A DNA stretch of 62,500 nt, from the NCBI RefSeq assembly GCF_022869785.1, contig NZ_CP094997.1, forward strand, positions 5,507,501-5,570,000, written 5' to 3'. Made by a program: the position numbers and the translations under genes. Positions 53,168 through 60,711 of the stretch are shown one piece after another (position 1 is the first letter of the stretch; each line of letters opens with the position of its first letter). The stretch comes from Dyadobacter chenwenxiniae (lineage in GTDB: Bacteria; Bacteroidota; Bacteroidia; Cytophagales; Spirosomataceae). The notes beneath the pieces are model-generated. The model saw nothing but the letters and a program-made list of their open reading frames with translations. It was not told where the DNA came from and made no database searches.

Positions 53168-53190
53168 CCACTATATTCTAACTATTCTCT

Positions 53191-54510
53191 ATGCGCACGC
53201 TTATCTTCTTTGTTAGTGTTATAATGCTTTCAGGTTGCTCGGTATCCCATTATTTAAAACGAGAATTAAAAAATTCCACAGTCCTTGGCCAGCAGCATTC
53301 GGGCGTTTCCATTCAGAACCTTAGTGGGAAAAAAGAGCTGGCGGCTTATCAAAGCGACAAATATTACAACCCTGCATCCAACACCAAGTTATTCAGTTAT
53401 TATGCAGGCTTATGTGCGCTGGGCGATTCAATTCCCGGTTTGGAATATTTGGAATGGGGCGAATTGCTGATCATACGCGGCACCGGTGACCCATCACTTT
53501 TACATCCCGATTTGCCTGACAGCAAGGTTTTTGAATTCCTGAAAAACAGAAAAGAGCCGATCTTTTTCACTCCCCATAATTTTGAAAATAAGCGATTCGG
53601 TCCGGGTTGGGCGTGGGACGACTATAATGATTACTATCAGACGGAAGTTTCGCCGTTGCCTGTTTACGGCAACATTGCCCGCTTTTCGGGAAACGAGTCT
53701 CCAGTTGAGAGTGCTGCGGAAGAGGCTTCTCCCGGAAAAGCCGCTCAGCCGTTCCAGGTGTCTCCTGCATTTTGGAGCAAGGCGATGGTTTTAGATACAA
53801 CGGCGTCGGGCATTGAGCGGGAGGAATCGCAGAACTTGTTCCATCATTCCAAACTCGGTGTGCCGCAAGGACTTATGCAGGACGTTCCCGTGCATATGAC
53901 GAATGCAGTTACCATTCAATTGCTGAGCGACACATTGAAAAAGGAGATCAAGCTGATCAACATTCCACTGGAAATTGAGCTCCGGAAAGTCAACAGCATT
54001 CCGTCCGATTCCCTTTACAAACGCATGATGCAGGTGAGTGATAACATGCTGGCAGAGCAGTTAATGTTGCTTTACGCTTCCGCAAACGGCCTGCCATTGA
54101 ACACGGAGAAAGCCATAGCACACGCCATTGAGCATCATATGAGTGATTTCCCCGATAAACCGATTTGGAAAGATGGCTCCGGGCTGAGTCGTTATAACCT
54201 GTTTACACCCCGGACGATTACTGCGTTACTGCAAAAAATTTATCAGAAAGTGCCGCAGGAAAAGTTATTTCAAATTCTTCCTGCCGGCGGAAAAACAGGC
54301 ACATTGAGTAACCAGTTTAAAGCAGAATCGCCATTTGTCTTTGCGAAAACAGGAAGTTTCAGCAATAATTACTGTCTGAGCGGTTATATCATTACGAAGA
54401 AAGGGAAAACATTCGTTTTTAGCTTTATGAATAACAACTTCATCCGGCCAAGCGGGGAAATCAGGAAAGAGGTGGAGCGCATACTAACTGGCTTACACCA
54501 GAAATTTTAG
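53191..54510 (+). CDS. dacB: D-alanyl-D-alanine carboxypeptidase/endopeptidase (PBP4 family)
   Basis: A 439-residue lipoprotein (lipobox MLSGC, Cys16). The active-site motif SNTK (Ser63-Lys66) follows YYNPA. SxN is seen as SDNMLAEQLM and the third motif as GGKTGTLSNQF. This set and order identify class C PBP4/DacB enzymes, which trim or open peptidoglycan cross-links in the periplasm. The 53-residue spacing before the active Ser is short, as in other Bacteroidota members. It converges with the next gene, whose stop lies only 2 bp away. Confidence 0.92.
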   Translation: MRTLIFFVSVIMLSGCSVSHYLKRELKNSTVLGQQHSGVSIQNLSGKKELAAYQSDKYYNPASNTKLFSYYAGLCALGDSIPGLEYLEWGELLIIRGTGDPSLLHPDLPDSKVFEFLKNRKEPIFFTPHNFENKRFGPGWAWDDYNDYYQTEVSPLPVYGNIARFSGNESPVESAAEEASPGKAAQPFQVSPAFWSKAMVLDTTASGIEREESQNLFHHSKLGVPQGLMQDVPVHMTNAVTIQLLSDTLKKEIKLINIPLEIELRKVNSIPSDSLYKRMMQVSDNMLAEQLMLLYASANGLPLNTEKAIAHAIEHHMSDFPDKPIWKDGSGLSRYNLFTPRTITALLQKIYQKVPQEKLFQILPAGGKTGTLSNQFKAESPFVFAKTGSFSNNYCLSGYIITKKGKTFVFSFMNNNFIRPSGEIRKEVERILTGLHQKF

Positions 54511-54512
54511 GG

Positions 54513-56213
54513 CTAATTGGTTTCATTCCAGGTTGTGCCGGTGCAGAATATCCTATTCCTGCCATTTTTTCTGATTAGTAGATAGACGGAGTAGGCTCCC
54601 GGCTCGATCGTAGCGAGGTGGAAACTGGCGAAAGCTCCCTTATTGAAATACATTCCCCGGCGTAGCGTCGTCTTCAATGGCACGGCGGCTTGATTGGGCG
54701 GAGAAGTGTAAACGTGATCTTTTGATTTCAAAACCACATATGCACCGTCCGAATAATCTTTCACCGGCTTGAAAAAGTCCTGTTCAAAGTTGACTATAAG
54801 GAAATTACCGGATTTAGTAATCAGGTCGGGGCTATATATACTGTCACAGATTACTTTGCTCGAATTCATCCTTGGATTCCAGCCTTCCGCCAGAGGATCA
54901 GCGGAGTTGTAATAAGCTCTTATTTTTTCAAAATGTTTCTGGTCCATGGAAAACATTCTGATGCCAAGCCAATCTGCATTATAACGTGCATTAAATTCCT
55001 GGGAAATAGCGGAGCGGCGGTAATTTACAGCTTCTGCAAAATTGCTGTGCAGAATAACCAGGTTCAAAACCACAACCGTCACAAGCAAAACAGGAGACAG
55101 GCGGACCCTGGAATGCTTGTTTTTCAGACTTAGAAAGGCAAAATACAAAGCAATGCAGCACATCGTGGAATACATCCGGTAACGTCCTTTGAACATGCCG
55201 GCAAATGTGTCCGTCGGAATCCGTTTATAGGTCAGCGCAAGCGTGGTTATGCCAATGAAAATGATAACAGAAAGCGCGAATATGGCCGTCCGGTTGTCAT
55301 ATTTTGACCTTAGCCAAGCAGCATTCCAAAGGGGCATTGTTTGTTTGGAATATAATAAAACGAACGCAATCACCAGCAACATCCCGAACGCCGAGGCGAT
55401 ATACATGGTGGAAAGCGGAACGCTGTAAGCGCTTAATGTGGCAATGGAACCGATGAAGCCGAATAATCCGAAAAAGCCTTCTTTTACTTGCAGCGGATTG
55501 GAAAAGCTGAGATTCTGCGTGATGGGCGTGAAATCGAGGAAATAAATGAGTGCTACGAATGCAGTAAAAAGTACGGTGGTGAAAAACTGGTTCCGGCGGC
55601 CGGTGATGAGGAACATGAGTGCAATCACCGGCAAAACCATTAAGCCATTTCCATATGTAAATGTGGCAGCCACAGCGAAAAGCAAGCTGATAAAAACCCG
55701 TTTTGGATGGTAGGCAGCAAAATAAAGAGCAGAAAGCACAAAAAGGATAACGCCGAAGTTGCAAAGCGAGCTGACGCCCCAAAAGATATTTTCGTAAGAT
55801 TGAATGTTAAACCAAAGCCACAAAACGGGCACAAAATACCAGATAGAAAGGTGCAGTTTTTGAAATACTTTGTAAAAAATAAATGCGCACAACCCCCAGC
55901 AAATGTTGGCGACGATCATTAACCAGACGAGGTTAACACGGCCAAAAATATCGTAGAAAAGCAGAATAACAGAGCGGGAAAAAACGAGGCGGTGCTCGGG
56001 AAACAATGTGGTAAGGAGTTTCCAGCGCTCGGGCCAGGTTGCGTTTTCAAACTCAGGGATGATGCCGAAGACGAGGATGTCGTCGAAGGCTACGTAATTG
56101 ACATTCAGTGCAATAGACTTGAAAACCCAGATATAGAGAATAATGGGAATGATACAAAACAAGAATGCCAGCCAGATCTTATTCCGGATGAAGCCTAAGA
56201 AGGTCAAAAACAT
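54513..56213 (-). CDS. Polytopic membrane protein of unknown function
   Basis: A 566-residue protein with about eleven hydrophobic helices in the first 400 residues (FLFCIIPIILYIWVF, FYKVFQKLHLSIWYFVPVLWLW, SLLFAVAATFTYGNGL) and a soluble C-terminal beta-rich domain of about 150 residues. The loop YVAFDDILVFGIIPEF after the first helix, with two Asp residues, resembles the acidic first loop of GT-C-type glycosyltransferases. A role in surface polysaccharide is plausible but not shown. It lies in a neighbourhood with a GT39-type enzyme and GDP-fucose synthase. Confidence 0.7.
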   Translation of the reverse strand: MFLTFLGFIRNKIWLAFLFCIIPIILYIWVFKSIALNVNYVAFDDILVFGIIPEFENATWPERWKLLTTLFPEHRLVFSRSVILLFYDIFGRVNLVWLMIVANICWGLCAFIFYKVFQKLHLSIWYFVPVLWLWFNIQSYENIFWGVSSLCNFGVILFVLSALYFAAYHPKRVFISLLFAVAATFTYGNGLMVLPVIALMFLITGRRNQFFTTVLFTAFVALIYFLDFTPITQNLSFSNPLQVKEGFFGLFGFIGSIATLSAYSVPLSTMYIASAFGMLLVIAFVLLYSKQTMPLWNAAWLRSKYDNRTAIFALSVIIFIGITTLALTYKRIPTDTFAGMFKGRYRMYSTMCCIALYFAFLSLKNKHSRVRLSPVLLVTVVVLNLVILHSNFAEAVNYRRSAISQEFNARYNADWLGIRMFSMDQKHFEKIRAYYNSADPLAEGWNPRMNSSKVICDSIYSPDLITKSGNFLIVNFEQDFFKPVKDYSDGAYVVLKSKDHVYTSPPNQAAVPLKTTLRRGMYFNKGAFASFHLATIEPGAYSVYLLIRKNGRNRIFCTGTTWNETN

Positions 56214-56287
56214 ATTTCAATTTATTCGTGCCGGGAATCCAGCACGCAAATAAGCAGGTGATCGAGGATTTTCAACCATTCGGGGCT

Positions 56288-57328
56288 TTAATTTTCGGTT
56301 TCCTCTTCCGCTGAGGCACGCGGATCTTTGGTATAATCGTAAAGAAGTTTGCCTTTTTCATCCCATTCCCGCAGCACAAATGGCTCAAATTCTTCGTCCC
56401 AGCCTGATTTTGGATATTGAATTTCCTTTTTACGTTGGCGACGGAATTGATAATATTCAACCCAGCGTCCGATTTTCGCACCGCCGTCATATTTACCGCT
56501 TACTGCAAGCTGGCCTTCTTTATAAAACTGCATATACTCGCCCTCAACCTGCCCGAACATGACCGGCAAAACCTCTTTGATTTGACTATGCGCTGAATCA
56601 TAATAAGTTATGCGCGATTCAGCCGGGAAACCATGATCCCAAACAGATTTATCGATCAGGTTGAATTTCGTATCGTATTTTACCCAACGGCCATCTTTTA
56701 CGCCCATATAGTAGAAGCCTTCCTCGATCAGATTTTCTCCATTATACTTTTTATAAGAGCCGTGAAGTGGCAATGCCTGTTCCTTATCCTTGATGAGTGC
56801 AGAGCTTAATTTTTTGCCTTTCCTATCGTACCAGCGCGTATTTGCACCCAGGACGTATTGGTTCAAAGGCTTGTATTCCTTCAAAACATGGAAATATTCA
56901 ACCGTAGCACGGTCGCCGCTTCCATATTTGACGGACATGCTTTGCATAGGAATGCCTTCATATTGCACCTTTGCCAGCTTGGCCTTTTCCTTCTTGCTTT
57001 TGCGCTCCTTCTTTTGACTTTTAAATTCTTTAACTTTTAAACCAAGGTCCGGAATGGTCTCGCCAAACAATGTAGACAGGCTTGTAGATTTACCGTCAGC
57101 CCCCCCCGTGGATACGCCCGGCGTGGATACGCCCGGAAAAGATGCGCCAACGACGGGATCCAGGCCGGATACAAATGATTTAAGTCCTTTGGAGCGATTG
57201 ACCGTATCCTTCTTAACGGTTTCTTTTGGCAACCAGGAAGGCGTTTCTTTGCTTTGTTCCGTTTGCCCTAATGCCGTTTCTGCGTAAATAAGTGCGAAAA
57301 GGCACGAGAAAAGAATAACTCTTTGCAT
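56288..57328 (-). CDS. Exported MORN-repeat protein
   Basis: A 346-residue exported protein (signal peptide MQRVILFSCLFALIYAETAL). The C-terminal 200 residues contain repeated MORN/YwqK-type units: YKKYNGENLIEEGFYYMGVKDGRWVKYD, YMQFYKEGQLAVSGKYDGGAKIGRWVEYY and PFVLREWDEKGKLLYDY. The central linker is Lys/Glu-rich. Near the N-terminus a 15-bp tandem repeat encodes GVSTP-GVSTG, adjoining an 8-G tract (57100-57107 on the printed strand as C). It may help shape envelope structures; the function is unknown. It is divergent from the GDP-fucose synthase gene. Confidence 0.78.
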   Translation of the reverse strand: MQRVILFSCLFALIYAETALGQTEQSKETPSWLPKETVKKDTVNRSKGLKSFVSGLDPVVGASFPGVSTPGVSTGGADGKSTSLSTLFGETIPDLGLKVKEFKSQKKERKSKKEKAKLAKVQYEGIPMQSMSVKYGSGDRATVEYFHVLKEYKPLNQYVLGANTRWYDRKGKKLSSALIKDKEQALPLHGSYKKYNGENLIEEGFYYMGVKDGRWVKYDTKFNLIDKSVWDHGFPAESRITYYDSAHSQIKEVLPVMFGQVEGEYMQFYKEGQLAVSGKYDGGAKIGRWVEYYQFRRQRKKEIQYPKSGWDEEFEPFVLREWDEKGKLLYDYTKDPRASAEEETEN

Positions 57329-57360
57329 GTGTATTGAATTTTTCTTCAGAGCAAGATTGT

Positions 57361-57368
57361 TACTTTTG
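57361..57368 (+). promoter_or_regulatory. -7 element of the fcl promoter
   Basis: TACTTTTG matches TAnnTTTG exactly, in the divergent gap between the MORN gene and fcl. A TTG at 57334-57336 may be the -33, 24 bp away. Initiation near 57375 leaves about 50 nt of leader to the GTG at 57425. Confidence 0.5.
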
Positions 57369-57424
57369 TAACGAATTGATCATTTCTATATTGATTATCA
57401 ACGCACAAATTTAAAAAAATCGCA

Positions 57425-58366
57425 GTGGAAAAAAGTGCAAAAATTTATATCGCCGGACATCGAGGGATGGTGGGCTCCGCCATTCATCGTAAATTAGTGA
57501 AAGAAGGTTTTGATAATTTTCTGCTCAGGACCTCCTCAGAGCTGGATTTGCGGGATCAAAGTGCGGTCAGAAACTTTTTTGAAGCCGAACGACCTGAATA
57601 TATTTTTCTAGCAGCGGCAAAAGTGGGCGGCATTATGGCCAATAATATTTACAGGGCCGAATTTTTGCACGATAATTTATTGATCCAAAACAATGTTATC
57701 GACAGTGCTTATCGCACAAATGCTAAAAAGCTGATGTTTTTGGGTTCAAGCTGCATTTATCCGAAGCTGGCGCCGCAACCGCTTCATGAAGATTCGCTGC
57801 TAACCGGGCTTTTGGAGCCGACAAACGAACCTTATGCAATTGCCAAAATTGCCGGAATAAAAATGTGCGAAGCTTATCGCGCACAATATGGTTGCAATTT
57901 CATCTCCGTCATGCCTACCAACCTGTACGGCCCGAATGATAATTATGATCTGAACAATTCACACGTGCTTCCCGCAATGATCCGAAAATTCCACGAAGCG
58001 AAGGAGGAAAACAAGCCATTTGTTGAGCTTTGGGGCACGGGATCGCCATTAAGAGAATTTTTGCATGCTGATGACCTCGCCGATGCCTGCTATTTTCTCA
58101 TGCAGAACTACGACGAAGCTGGATTCCTGAATGTTGGCGTAGGCGCAGATGTTTCTATAAAAACACTCGCCGAAATGATCCAGCGTGTAACCGGTTACAC
58201 TGGGGAAATTCACTGGAACACGGATAAGCCAGACGGCACACCACGCAAATTGATGGATGTAAGCAAGCTGCACGCGCTGGGCTGGAAACATCGCGTGGAA
58301 TTGGAAGACGGAATAGCGGTTACTTATCAGGATTTTCTGGAAAAAATAGAAACTTACGCTGTTTAA
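57425..58366 (+). CDS. fcl: GDP-L-fucose synthase
   Basis: A 313-residue short-chain dehydrogenase. The NADP motif is GHRGMVGSA near the N-terminus. FLAAAKVGGIMANN, FLGSSCIYPKLAPQP with the catalytic Ser, EPYAIAKIAG with Tyr137 and Lys141, and LWGTGSPLREFLH are all family signatures. It converts GDP-4-keto-6-deoxymannose to GDP-fucose for surface glycans. Its start is a GTG; no ATG upstream in frame and the next ATG is within the NADP motif. The partner gmd is not in the window. Confidence 0.96.
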   Translation: MEKSAKIYIAGHRGMVGSAIHRKLVKEGFDNFLLRTSSELDLRDQSAVRNFFEAERPEYIFLAAAKVGGIMANNIYRAEFLHDNLLIQNNVIDSAYRTNAKKLMFLGSSCIYPKLAPQPLHEDSLLTGLLEPTNEPYAIAKIAGIKMCEAYRAQYGCNFISVMPTNLYGPNDNYDLNNSHVLPAMIRKFHEAKEENKPFVELWGTGSPLREFLHADDLADACYFLMQNYDEAGFLNVGVGADVSIKTLAEMIQRVTGYTGEIHWNTDKPDGTPRKLMDVSKLHALGWKHRVELEDGIAVTYQDFLEKIETYAV

Positions 58367-58473
58367 CCCAGTTGAAGGCAAAGGGTTACAATTGTGAAAA
58401 GCCTAATAATTAGCTACTAAATTCTATTTTAGCCTACGATAATTCTATTTTTTGACAAATTTTCAGTATATAA

Positions 58474-58506
58474 TTGTAAGATTCTTCGGGAAACTAATTA
58501 GTTTTG
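58474..58506 (+). promoter_or_regulatory. Promoter of the Lrp/AsnC gene
   Basis: TAGTTTTG (58499-58506) is an exact TAnnTTTG -7 element, with TTG at 58474-58476 as the likely -33 (22 bp spacing). Initiation near 58513 gives a leader of about 40 nt. An A/T-rich stretch with dispersed TTCTATTTT repeats (58420-58455) lies upstream and could be autoregulatory DNA. Confidence 0.55.
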
Positions 58507-58551
58507 CAGCGTCCTAAAAAAGGGGCAATATAAAACCTTAGTCATAGAGAA

Positions 58552-59025
58552 ATGTCGGCCATTATTAAGTTAGACCAGATAGACCGTAAAGTACTGGAGA
58601 TTCTACAAACGAACGCTAAAATAACCAACGCGCAATTGTCCAAAGAAATAGGCTTATCGCCTGCGCCAACTTTGGAGCGTGTCAAAAAACTAGAGCAATC
58701 AGGAATTATCAAAAGCTATCATGCGCAATTGGAGCCGGAAAAAGTCGGCTTGGGCGTAAGCACATTTGTGCAAATTTCCCTGGTTGGCCACAGAAAAGCA
58801 GTTACAGAGTCTTTCGTTGAAAAGATACATGCAATCCCGGAAGTAATTGAATGTCACCACATTACTGGAACAGGCGATTTTCTTCTTCGCGTGATTTCAA
58901 AAGACATCAGCACATATCAGAAATTAATGCTTGAAAAAATAAATGAGATTGAAGAAGTAGCCAGCACACAAACGATGGTAATTCTTTCCACATTTAAAGA
59001 AAGCAAAGTGTTGCCAATCCCTTGA
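58552..59025 (+). CDS. Lrp/AsnC-family transcriptional regulator
   Basis: A 157-residue regulator. The N-terminal helix-turn-helix is LDQIDRKVLEILQTNAKITNAQLSKEIGLSPAPTLERVKKLEQSG, and the C-terminal RAM (amino-acid effector) domain includes YHAQLEPEKVGLGVSTFVQISL and VIECHHITGTGDFLLRVISKD. It probably binds DNA as an octamer or dimer in response to an amino acid. It has its own promoter and terminator. The likely targets are not evident; many Lrp homologues regulate themselves or a neighbour. Confidence 0.94.
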   Translation: MSAIIKLDQIDRKVLEILQTNAKITNAQLSKEIGLSPAPTLERVKKLEQSGIIKSYHAQLEPEKVGLGVSTFVQISLVGHRKAVTESFVEKIHAIPEVIECHHITGTGDFLLRVISKDISTYQKLMLEKINEIEEVASTQTMVILSTFKESKVLPIP

Positions 59026-59042
59026 TAGGGATAAAAACACTG

Positions 59043-59090
59043 ACCAAATAAAAAGCGCCGGATGATGAATTCCGGCGCTTTTTATTTGGT
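59043..59090. terminator. Strong bidirectional terminator
   Basis: A 20-bp perfect stem (59043-59062 paired with 59071-59090) with an 8-nt loop, GC-rich at its tip (GCGCCGGA) and A/T-rich at its base, so each strand gets a T-run. It separates the converging Lrp gene and the DUF4301 gene. Confidence 0.92.
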
Positions 59091-59102
59091 ATGCCATTAT
59101 TT

Positions 59103-60599
59103 CTATTGATGTTGCTCGCGCAGCAGATCATTTACCGTTTTCACCGGATTGAATGTGATCAGCGGCACTTCTACAAACAACGTGTTCCAATCCGCCATTG
59201 CGCCGTTCCACAATCCAGGCAGTTCCTGTGCTTTGAGCTCTTTACCGTCTTTGGATTTTCCTGTAATGAAGCCGGTTAGCGGATCGCGAAATTTTTTCAG
59301 ATCATACAATTCGCCTTTGCTGTTCTTAACTGCGCAAACCAGGTCCACTGGATTAAAGTGTGTTGAGTTTTTGAAAATGCTGTTTTGACCCTCATCATCC
59401 ACATCCACCTGCGCCGATTCCACGATTTGCAAAGACGAAGAACCGTCCGCATTCTCAGCCCAAAATGGACCGCCGCCCGGCTCTCCCTGGTTTTTCACCA
59501 TTCCGCAGGCACGCAATGGCCGGTCTAGTTTCTTTTGAAAATAAATAGCTTTCTGATCGTCAGACCATGAGTCGAAATCAGCCGGTGGCACAACGCATAG
59601 TTCTGTTCTGAAAAACGTGTCCAATTCGCTTAGTAATGATGCATTAGCCTGATTTTTCAGGTTTTCAAGATAGGCGAAAATGCGTTTTTGATAACTTAAA
59701 ACAATTCCTGCAAGTGCTTTCTTGTAAGTAATGGTGTCCTGCTTAATTCTGTCCGGGACAACATTATCAATGTTTTTGATAAAAATAATGTCCGCATCCA
59801 ACTGTCCCAGATTATCCAGCAATGCGCCATGGCCAGCAGGACGGAACAATATACTGTCGTCTTTTTCCCGGAAGGGCGTGTTATCGAGGTTAACGGCAAT
59901 TGTATCCGTTGCGCTTTTCTGTTCTGAAAAAGAGACGATATATCTCACCCCAAACTCAGTTTGGTAACTCGGCAGCACTTCAACAACCAGTTTTTCAAAC
60001 TTATCGCGGTGCTCAGGCGAAACCGTGAAATGGATCTGCACATTGCTTCCTGCATTGGCATACTTGGCGCCTTCCACCAAATGTTCTTCCAAAGGTGTCC
60101 TCGAACGGTCTGCGTAATTATGGAATTTGAGCAAACCTTTTGGCAACTCGCCGTAGCCCAATCCTTTGTTAGTAAGGAAATAAGAGGCAATAGTTTTTTC
60201 ATCCGCCGTTTCAATGTTGTTACCGTCCGCAGCCAGGGAAGTTTTCAAATCCTCATAAAACGCGAAGTCTTTTAATTTGGCAAAAAATTCTTCAACAGAT
60301 TTGTCCTTTTTATTATCCTGCAAAAAGCCAAAAAGGGATTTAAACATTCTTGTGGCGGCACCGGAAGCGGGAACAAACTTCAAGAGCGCAATTTCTCCCT
60401 CAGACGCGCTTTTATCGAATTCACTGATTACTGTGGCAATCTGTTCATCGGTGAGGCGGATTATTCCGTCGCCGACTGTGGCTGCTTTTGAAAGTTGTAG
60501 GAAGGGGAATCCGTTTACAAAATAATTAACTTGTTCTTCTACTGTGGCAATATCGCTTCCGCGTTCTTGTATTTGTATAATGTCTTTTTCTATAAACAT
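59103..60599 (-). CDS. DUF4301 family protein
   Basis: A 498-residue cytosolic protein. The FVPASGAATRMFKSLFGFLQ segment near residue 75, RPAGHGALLDNLGQLDADIIFIKNIDNVVPD and FDSWSDDQKAIYFQKKLDRPLRACGMVKNQGEPGGGPFW are characteristic of DUF4301 of Bacteroidota. The GSGAATRM-like loop and DADIIFIKNIDN recall nucleotidyltransferases that handle sugar phosphates; no enzymatic role is established. It is separated by a terminator from the Lrp gene and has its own promoter. Confidence 0.9.
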   Translation of the reverse strand: MFIEKDIIQIQERGSDIATVEEQVNYFVNGFPFLQLSKAATVGDGIIRLTDEQIATVISEFDKSASEGEIALLKFVPASGAATRMFKSLFGFLQDNKKDKSVEEFFAKLKDFAFYEDLKTSLAADGNNIETADEKTIASYFLTNKGLGYGELPKGLLKFHNYADRSRTPLEEHLVEGAKYANAGSNVQIHFTVSPEHRDKFEKLVVEVLPSYQTEFGVRYIVSFSEQKSATDTIAVNLDNTPFREKDDSILFRPAGHGALLDNLGQLDADIIFIKNIDNVVPDRIKQDTITYKKALAGIVLSYQKRIFAYLENLKNQANASLLSELDTFFRTELCVVPPADFDSWSDDQKAIYFQKKLDRPLRACGMVKNQGEPGGGPFWAENADGSSSLQIVESAQVDVDDEGQNSIFKNSTHFNPVDLVCAVKNSKGELYDLKKFRDPLTGFITGKSKDGKELKAQELPGLWNGAMADWNTLFVEVPLITFNPVKTVNDLLREQHQ

Positions 60600-60683
60600 A
60601 TAACTGTTGATTAATGGTGAAGTTTTAGGGAATCGCTTTGATTATTTATTTTGTGTGGGAAGGTAAATCAATAAAGCTGACGA

Positions 60684-60691
60684 CAAACATA
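60684..60691 (-). promoter_or_regulatory. -7 element upstream of the DUF4301 gene
   Basis: TATGTTTG on the minus strand is an exact TAnnTTTG match, 85 bp before the start codon, in the gap behind the uvrD-type gene. A -33 TTG is not seen at the usual spacing. Confidence 0.4.
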
Positions 60692-60711
60692 CTATAACTA
60701 TGCGAAGAGAT

